A stretch of DNA of 64,000 nt from Desmodus rotundus (taxonomy: Eukaryota; Chordata; Mammalia; Chiroptera; Phyllostomidae), in assembly GCF_022682495.2 (NCBI RefSeq), contig NC_071390.1, positions 169,223,220-169,287,219 on the forward strand, given 5' to 3'. The notes beneath the pieces were generated by a model. The model was not told the origin of the DNA. It saw nothing but the letters and a program-made list of their open reading frames with translations, and did not search any database. This document shows, one piece after another, positions 57,150 to 64,000 of this stretch. Every line of letters starts with the position of its first letter. The stretch's first letter is position 1. The position numbers and the translations under genes were made by a program.

Positions 57150-57350
57150 ATGATCAGTGGTTCTTGAGGGAAAGCGTCCATCAGAATCAACTGGGGAACT
57201 TTTGAAAACTACCTACTTGCCTCCCAGACCCATGGAATTAGAACCCTTTGAGGAAAGGTCCAGCCATGTGAGTTTTGAGCTTTATACTATACTCGACACT
57301 ACACCCAAGGTGGGAGGAAGGAACTTTTGGCCTTGGAGGTCAGGGTGAGC
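57150..57350 (+). mobile_element. MER5-like hAT-Charlie element, diverged
   Basis: 'cagtggttcttgagggaaag' then 'cgtccatcagaatcaactgg', 'ggaacttttgaaaactacct' and 'acccatggaattagaaccct' follow the MER5A start and centre. The right end is unclear. Confidence 0.6.
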
Positions 57351-57389
57351 ATAAGTCTCTCTTGTGTTGTGGAGCACAGAGGAGCATCT

Positions 57390-57600
57390 GGGTACCAGCG
57401 TGAACTTCGGAGGTCATTCAGATCGTGGTTCAAATCTTAGCTCTGTCCTTACTTTTGGTTTAAATAACTTAAACCTCTTGAGCCTCAGAATCCTCAAATG
57501 TAGAATGACTATAACCTTTCCTATTTCATAATGTTGTTCTGAAAATTAAGAGAAATTGTATACCATTTACTATACAGCGTCTGTTTAGAAGTAAGTCTTC
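57390..57600 (+). repeat. MIR SINE
   Basis: 'gatcgtggttcaaatcttag', 'ataacttaaacctcttgagc', 'ctcagaatcctcaaatgtag' and 'gttgttctgaaaattaagag' run in MIR order. Confidence 0.75.
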
Positions 57601-59040
57601 AATATCAGTACTTGAACGCTATCCTAAATAGAAATCCCATAGGAAAATGAAAGAATGGTAGAAACACTGTTTTTGCTTTTGTAAATGCATTAAAACCAGT
57701 CTTTGGGATATCTATCTGGAAGACACTTCTGTGCCAGAATTTGCTACTGTAAGCACTCCAGAGCCTTCTAGCTGTCCTACATACCAGTATGACCCCTGGT
57801 CAAAGTTTTCAGCAACGGAATCTCAGATCTCACAAGAAGTCAGAAGTTATTTCTTTCTGCTCAGAGACTGTTGGAGCTTCTGCTGAGCAGCAATGGCCAG
57901 CATCCTCCCACCAGTTACCAAGGTCCAACAGTGGTCCTTTTAGCCACAGTTGCAAGGTGATCACAACCACTTTTTAATTTAGTGCACTTGAATAGTTGGG
58001 GAAGATCATCAAGAATTGTATTATTACCCCAAATCATCCTAATATCCCACTAGAGACAAGTGACCCATGAAGTAGATTCAAGTAGAGGAGCTCCTAGCTG
58101 CCCACATTGGTTCTCCATTGTATGAATGACCTGACAAGGGTTCCACCCTAAGCAGACTGTCATTCCCAGGGCCTGTAGAAAGTCTGACCTTGTTGGCCTT
58201 GACTTTCCTAGAGCTTTGTAGATGCAAAGTTGATTAACATGAAGTTTGAATCACTTACCCTTTCTATTGTTCACTGAGCATAGTTTAAAGGGAAATCATT
58301 TGCATAACTGAATTTTCCCTTCTTCAGTGTTTTGGAGGGGGCTCCATGTTGTGAGTTATTCCACAAGGTGAATTATCCTAATGGATTCACTGTATATGAA
58401 AAATTAACAGATGTTTGTGGAAGTCAGAATCTATTTTGCTTTATTTAAAGATGTGATTTAAGCTCATCTGTCTTCAAATGATTCAAATAAATAACTAGTC
58501 AACCACAGAGCACATCACTTAAGGGAAGACTCTGCCCAGAGGAAGTACGTATGCCAAATTGTATTTTAATTTTTCAAGGAAATGGATGATTTTCATTGTT
58601 GGAACTGTTTACCATTTTCCAAGGGAAGGCTTGAGCCAGCACCTACGCTGAGCTTTTCTGTAGCTTCCAGAAAACTGAGGAAACAAATTTGCCAGTGGGA
58701 GCGATGTTCTGTGTTAGGAAGCATGCACATTGGCAGATGGTCAGGGGAGTGCTACCTGAGTGTAGTGGGCCATTTAGGGCTCTTCATGTTTAAATCTTCG
58801 ATTTGAGCTGAATACAAGTGGAGCAATAAACCCATTTGTCACATTTACACTTGGCTCAAGTTAGAAATGTAATATTGGTATTCCACATACTTGCAAATAG
58901 GCCATTGCTTAAATATATTTGTATAGCAAAGAAAAGAAATGGATATAATAACATTTGTCATACTGTTGCTATTGTTACTGGACAGGGCCTGGACCCAGAG
59001 CAGGTCTGCCAAGGGCCAGCCAGTAGTGTGTGGGTTCTTG
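57601..59040. other. Intergenic, repeat-poor island
   Basis: About 1.4 kb with no repeat I can name and no supported gene; short frames (57789-57977, 58582-58806) lack domains. It is the longest stretch without a recognised repeat in the 50-64 kb part. Confidence 0.45.
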
Positions 59041-59044
59041 ATTT

Positions 59045-59930
59045 TGTATAGGGAAGACTTCACACTGTGAGTCCAGGTGATTTTGAGAGTATGTTTATTA
59101 AGTCTGCGGACAGCAAAACAGGGAAGGACTGAGGGTGGAAGTACCAGGAGAAAGCTGAAGTGGTGCTCCGATTTGGCTCCTTAGAAATGTTATAGGAAAA
59201 GAGTGAGCAAGGTGGGGCTGTTGTTAGCTCACTAGGGGGTCAGAGAAAAAGGGGGCCGTGGAGATAGGTTCAGGGGGTAAGCCTGGGATGAGCTGCCACC
59301 GCCTACTGCTCTCTTGGTTGCAAGTCTTTTGGAGACTCTTAGAGTTTAGAAGTAAAAAGTTCATGCCCGAGAGGGGGAAGGGGCTTGCCCTAGAGCAAGC
59401 CTGCAGCAGGTCTTTGTCCGGAGGGTTTTCTTTCTTTTTTTTTCAGCAGGCGAGAATCAGAGGGGAGGGTTTCATCAGAATATTCGTTAGCTTTGCAGGT
59501 GCATTTTAAATCTGCTGATCCATCAAAATGGGTGTATAGAGGAGTTTGGGGTCATTCTTTGGTCAGCTTTACTGCTTTACTTTTATCTTGGTTCTGGATG
59601 GCTTTTAATGGGATTTTTGTTATTTGCTCCCCTGACTTCATCCATCCTTGGGTTTATCGGGCACTAAAGGCATTAACTGGTTCTCTGTTCTCTGTCTCCC
59701 TGACCAGGGAGATTGAAGCTATGTGTTCTCTGGTTAGGGGACAGAGGTATAAACCGTTCGCTCTTAAGCGTCCTTGGCTAGGGAAGATAAGATCTTGTGA
59801 TTCACTAGCTGGCTGTAAGTTGTTCGAACTGTTTGGCCTGTTTAATTTTCTTGTCTCAGTTTCCCTGTTCCACTTGCCCAGGAGTTTTTCTAGTTTCTTA
59901 CTCTCCGGCCTCAACACATCTGTCACAGAG
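59045..59930 (-). mobile_element. Probable LTR (ERV-type), reverse
   Basis: On the minus strand the block begins near 'tgtgacagatgtgttgaggc' and ends near '..agtgtgaagtcttccctata', with AATAAA ('cttaataaacatac', about 59084-59097) close to that end, as in an LTR. The span, about 890 bases, is long for one LTR and the boundaries are not fixed. The 159-codon plus frame (59493-59972) and 90-codon minus frame lie inside it and show no viral domain. Confidence 0.4.
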
Positions 59931-61239
59931 TATTTACTGTGTGGCAGGTGTGTTCAGGAGTGGGGTGTGTAAATCAGGAGAACCTGTCACGACATGACAT
60001 GCATCTCCGTGGGCTGAGACACACATGCAGAGCAGTTTTACAGGGCAAACTATTGATACCTACATGTCTTTAAGAACACATGACTGTTAGTTATTCTATA
60101 AAAACTTCTGAAGGAAGCAGTTTAACTGTTTTTTAAACCTTCCAAAATTCTAAAAGTAGTCTTTAATGCAAGTTGGCTATCACTGGGCACAATTGGGCTT
60201 TTTGACAGTAATAGATAAATAGGCAATTGAAATTCATTAATCAACTAAGGAATTAATTCCCCATTTACCTCCCTCCTTGAAACTAAATTGAAACTTTGGT
60301 TTCCCTGCTGTTTAGAGTATGAGCAATTTCATCACTGTAGTTAGTATGGTGTTGCAAGGCAAATTTCTGTGTAATTTTACCATGACTAAACTTCAGTCTT
60401 TACATCAGGAACACAGAGACTATTGGAGCTGAAAGTAAACTTAGGAGGCTTTCTAGTTCGATTCCATCGTTAAAGAGGAAGAATGACTCACATAAGGTCA
60501 AATCACTGACTGATGGCCAAACCAGAAGACTAAGAGGTCAAATCGAGCTCAGGTTAATTGGGATAATTAACATGACCAAAACCAAGACCTATCAATTATG
60601 TTCCTGCTAATATTTTATTCCACCAGTTTTCTTTTTTCACACAAAATTGTAATAAAAAACAAAATTACAAATAAGATCACAACTGCGTTGATTGTGAAAT
60701 CAAATATAATCAGGTGAATGCATCAAATTAACTAGAATTTCTGAACGAGTATGGCTTTGTTGAGACATATATGAAAGAATTGGTGAAGTGACTGGGCTTC
60801 CTGGTATTGCTTTCCACGAACCTCCTTCTAGAATTTTCTTCTGAAGGTCAGCTCGGCATCGCTGAACAGTCTCTGCAGGGAACAGGACCTGAGCTTGCCT
60901 GTAGGTTGGAGGGTTTGTATAGCTCTCTGGACACTTGCTAGGGATAAATAAAGAATTTGGATTCTGAGTTAGGCATGTTCGTGTGTGTTTCTTCCTCCCT
61001 TCAAGGGTGAGTACACAAAACCTCTAGCCAAAGGCATGATTTTGTTGTTGTTTAATTGGGTGCCCTCGGAATCCCAGGGTGCATGGATTAAAGTTCACAC
61101 AGTAACCCAGTCCCCCTACTACCAGTGACACTTTGTAACTAGATTTTTTCTTAATGTGAATAATTTTCACTTTATTCCAAACTTAGTATTCACTTGGAAT
61201 GTGTATGTATATCTTTTACTTCATATTTTTTCTCCTATG
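59931..61239. other. Intergenic, unassigned
   Basis: About 1.3 kb. An old SINE-like block ('attggagctgaaagtaaact', 'gactcacataaggtcaaatc') lies near 60410-60545. No supported gene. Confidence 0.4.
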
Positions 61240-61870
61240 AGACTGCATGAAGAGAGATAAAAGGTCTGTGTTTATAACTATGACAACTTCCTGATGGGTC
61301 GAAACTTTTATCGTTATAAACTGTACTTCTTTGTCTCTAGAAACAATTTTTACCTTAAAGTTCACTTTGTCTGATCCTAGTATAATCATGCAATTCTTTT
61401 GATTATTATTTGCATGCTCTTCTTTTACTTTCAAGCTATTTGTGTCTTAGAATCCAGTGTGTTTCTTATAGACAGTTATTAGTTGGAGCATGTTTCACTT
61501 TTGTGTTCATTCTGCCAAACCCTGCCTTTAGATTAGAATGTGTATTTTATATAAACTCAATGTCCTTACTGACAAGGTGGGTTTACTGCAGCCATTTTGC
61601 TGTTTTTTCTACGTGGTTTATGTTTTGTTTCTCAGTTGCTCCATTATCATCTATTGTGCTAAATAGATACTTTATAGTGTCCCACTTTAATTCCCTTATG
61701 GTTTTTCTGTTAAATTTTTTTTGAGTTTCTTCTTAGTGGCAACTTTGGAAGTCAGATCCTGCCCCCCACCTAGAGTTTGTTGTTTTTTTGCTGTTTGTCG
61801 TTGTTTTATGAATTACTCTTTGAACTAGGGTTGAAAGGTCTGTATTCTTATTGTGTGTGGTCATTAAAGT
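61240..61870 (-). mobile_element. Ancient L1M ORF2/3' fragment (reverse)
   Basis: 'acttctttgtctctagaaac', 'ttaccttaaagttcactttg', 'tctgatcctagtataatcat', 'cttttactttcaagctattt' and 'ttcttatagacagttattag' match reverse-complement L1 ORF2 text. The 104-codon plus frame (61410-61724) is antisense to it. L1-like sequence may continue to about 62100. Confidence 0.65.
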
Positions 61871-63600
61871 TTGTGCTCAATTAGTGTAGTGGTCAACGAA
61901 TGATTGGCAGAAATTTCCTAAATACTGTCACAGAAAGAACCCGTTTGAGAGCCAAGATACTATTACCCCAAACAAGCCCCCTTCCCGTTGGAGTCTTTCT
62001 TTTACTATGGTTCACCGCCATCACTTTAGGAATTGGGACTCTCGATGCCAGAGTTTGGTAAAAAGGAAAGGAGCTATTCATTCATAAGTTATACAGGTTT
62101 AGAGTAATGGTGGAATGTTGCTGTTAAATCTCAGTCCCTTTAAAACACCCACAAACACACACACACAGTGCCGCCTCCCCCACTTTGCCCAGTCAGGCCA
62201 GTCTCAGAACATGCCAATCAGACGTACTCTCCTCCAGAAGAAAAAGAACAGAAGTCTGCAGCTCACTTCTCCCGGTTCCTCCCAGTCATTTGTGCTCGAC
62301 TGGGCAGGTCTCCCTCAGTTCCCAGCACCATCAGCTGTGTCACATCAAGCTCCAGTTCTTAATCCAAAACCACGTGGCACCTCCTCATGGCCCGCCAGCC
62401 AGAGTCCTTTCACCCTTTTCCTTCCCTCATGGTCTCGCATTGTCTCCAGTCCCTCATGGCGACTTGCCTTTTAGTTTACATCCCAGCCTGGAACTTCCCT
62501 TGTAACCCCATTTCCGACTTCCCCCACAACTGGCTACACCTGCTGGCACTGCCGTATTCTCTGCCTTTCTTGGCTGCCATAGTTAATCCAGACTGGCGCG
62601 GCCTGGAGCGAACCATCCCCACGCTCTCATGCGGGCGCTGTAGCCTGGAGAACTGCCTTCCAGGTGCATCACGGGGTAAAATCAGGCACACCTTCCTGGC
62701 TCCATCCAGGCTAGGAGACTAGTCTGCTGTTGTTGATACGCAAAAACAACTGCTGCTTTTCCCAGCCCCCAAAGCTAGGCTCATGGGGGGCCCTGGGGCC
62801 GCTCAGCCTGCACCCCATTACATTACCAGGCCCCCTACTCTTTGTTGTGGCATGTCTTCAACATTTTGTCAATTTACAACTCCCCCTTATCTCTCACCCT
62901 CTCCTTGCAAAGAGCCTCAAGGTTAACCAAGGTGAGAGCTTAAGGTCTTCTCAGGTCTCTCTTGGCACGCACACGGTCTTCTAGATCCCCAGGAATATGT
63001 CGGAGCTTTTCTAAGACTCTCCATACAATTTTGTTCTCTAACATTTTCTTTTAATTGTTTTTGAGAAGCCTCTTATTTCTCAACTTGTATCCCCAGCTCA
63101 GGCAGCTGTGATGTTCAGGTTTGCTGCTGATTGCTTTGGACAAATGCCCTGGGTTTGGAAGTTTCCCGCTGAGTGATCTCTGAGTCAGGACACCTGAAGA
63201 CAGGCCTGTGGACGGGGCTGTTGTGGGGAGCTGCCAGAGAGCCCAAACCCTGACAGTTCTCTGGGGATGGGGCCTTTGGTGGTGCTTCAGTCCCGTCCTG
63301 CCGCCTTCAGCGTCTGCTGGGCTGCTCCTCTCCAGAGTTACTAGGGTTGTGAGACTGCTGGTTTTCAAGGCCTCAGCAGAGCCGTGGAGGGGGATGGGAG
63401 TAAGGTAAGTTACGGCCCAGCAAATCTCACTGTTCTTACTGAGATTCAGATGTTTCTACTTAACCATTCCTCAGATTGTTATAAGCCTTTGGTTAATTTT
63501 CAGCATTCTGAAAGAGTTGCCTTTGACAATATTTTGCCTGTTTTCTCATTGCTTTTCTGAAGGCGTGGAATTTTGGAGGGTTTTAGCCTGCCACTATCTC
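61871..63600. other. Intergenic, GC-richer, unassigned
   Basis: About 1.7 kb. 62150-62960 is C-rich on + with several overlapping plus frames (104-119 codons) and a few CpGs (62590-62640), but no domain, splice pattern or retroviral motif that I recognise. It may include old LTR or L1 3' sequence. No gene is called. Confidence 0.35.
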
Positions 63601-63619
63601 TAGTACATCTCTACTTGCG

Positions 63620-63900
63620 ATTGCTTAGCTCAGACAGAATTGTCTCTCCCAAGAGGCCTGTCCTGAACTCCCATGGATAATGCATCCCATGTTATAGTTA
63701 AATAATATGTTTCTTTTCTCTTTCTCTCCCCTTAGTCTGTAGGTTCTTCAAGCACAGGGACAGTGTCCCATTACTCTTTGAGGTGGGGAGGGAGGTAGGA
63801 TGACAAGACAATGTTCCTCCCTTTAATGTCCCATTACTCTTTGAGTCCCAAACCCTTTGCGGTGTCTGACTCATTTAACTTATTTATTCATTGACGTCGT
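63620..63900 (+). mobile_element. L2 LINE 3' part, with internal 19-base repeat
   Basis: 'gaattgtctctcccaagagg', 'tagtctgtaggttcttcaag', 'cacagggacagtgtcccatt' and the end 'atttattcattga' match L2 3' blocks. It is interrupted by a 63-base local duplication event (see 63764-63845). Confidence 0.6.
63764..63845. repeat. 19-base direct repeat with 44-base spacer
   Basis: 'tgtcccattactctttgag' occurs exactly at 63764-63782 and 63827-63845. The spacer 'gtggggaggg..tccctttaa' has no match I can see nearby. Confidence 0.9.
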
Positions 63901-64000
63901 CTTCCTTCAGGTGTATGCCATCTTCCTTCATTCTAAATCATCCAAGGCAAATAAGAACATAATAGTGAAGGGAAACAGAGTTACCCCCAAATATGCCTCT

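Noticed and set aside
59493..59972. 159-codon plus-strand frame
   Set aside because: Antisense within the LTR-like block; no membrane, enzyme or retroviral motif that I recognise.
62115..62722. Cluster of overlapping plus-strand frames (104-119 codons) in a C-rich region
   Set aside because: Three frames open at once is expected for C-rich, stop-poor DNA; no domain, and no conserved start context could be judged.
63764..63845. CRISPR-like repeat-spacer pair
   Set aside because: Only two copies of a 19-mer in mammalian DNA; no array, and CRISPR is not expected in this genome.
1..64000. Endogenous viral coding genes (bats often carry them)
   Set aside because: No frame longer than 160 codons outside ADGRA3, and none with polymerase, nucleoprotein, gag, protease or envelope-like features that I can see.

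Overview
The window is mammalian nuclear DNA, very probably from a bat (Chiroptera). The evidence is seven tRNA-derived SINE copies of the bat VES type (headed by a 'ccctggctgg..ggctcagttgg' motif, on both strands), bat-style L1 3' ends with a G-rich 3' UTR, and several short hAT- and mariner-like cut-and-paste elements that look young for a mammal. Ancient mammalian repeats (MIR, L2, MLT1/MaLR, MER5, L1M) fill much of the rest. Family names rest on remembered consensus patterns; no database was searched.

Only one protein-coding gene is supported: the 3' end of ADGRA3 (GPR125), an adhesion G-protein-coupled receptor, on the + strand. Positions 1-3189 are an intron. Then come a 96-base exon (3190-3285, TM4 and ECL2), a 144-base intron, and a long last exon whose coding part (3430-4678) carries TM5-TM7 and the cytoplasmic tail ending in the PDZ-binding motif ETTV. 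Polyadenylation signals follow at 4799 and 4998.

From about 5 kb to 64 kb no further gene is supported. Every other open reading frame is short, and the longer ones fall on recognisable repeats or are shadows of the ADGRA3 exon. This fits what I recall of the human ADGRA3 locus (4p15.2), where a large intergenic region lies 3' of the gene before KCNIP4.

Layout of the intergenic part: 5-8 kb is an AT-rich, repeat-poor flank ending in a foldback MITE at 8046-8237. 8-12 kb is largely unassigned. 12-18.6 kb is a MaLR LTR plus nested L1s, including a young L1 3' fragment (17911-18439) with a perfect 14-base target-site duplication. 19-22 kb holds MIR and L2 and a 113-base inverted duplication that carries both a VES SINE and its flank. 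22-29.7 kb holds L1M, a hAT MITE, L2, MIR and VES. 29.7-50 kb is a sparser mix of L2, MIR, L1 and VES. 50-57.6 kb has VES, L2, LTRs, a hAT MITE and a mariner MITE. 57.6-64 kb has a repeat-poor island, an LTR-like block, L1M and L2.

No novel gene system, CRISPR array, tRNA or rRNA gene, or endogenous viral coding region could be supported. The most interesting points are structural: the inverted duplication, the unusual MITE at 8 kb, the clustered DNA transposons at 56.4-56.8 kb, and some repeat-poor islands that could be conserved regulatory DNA.
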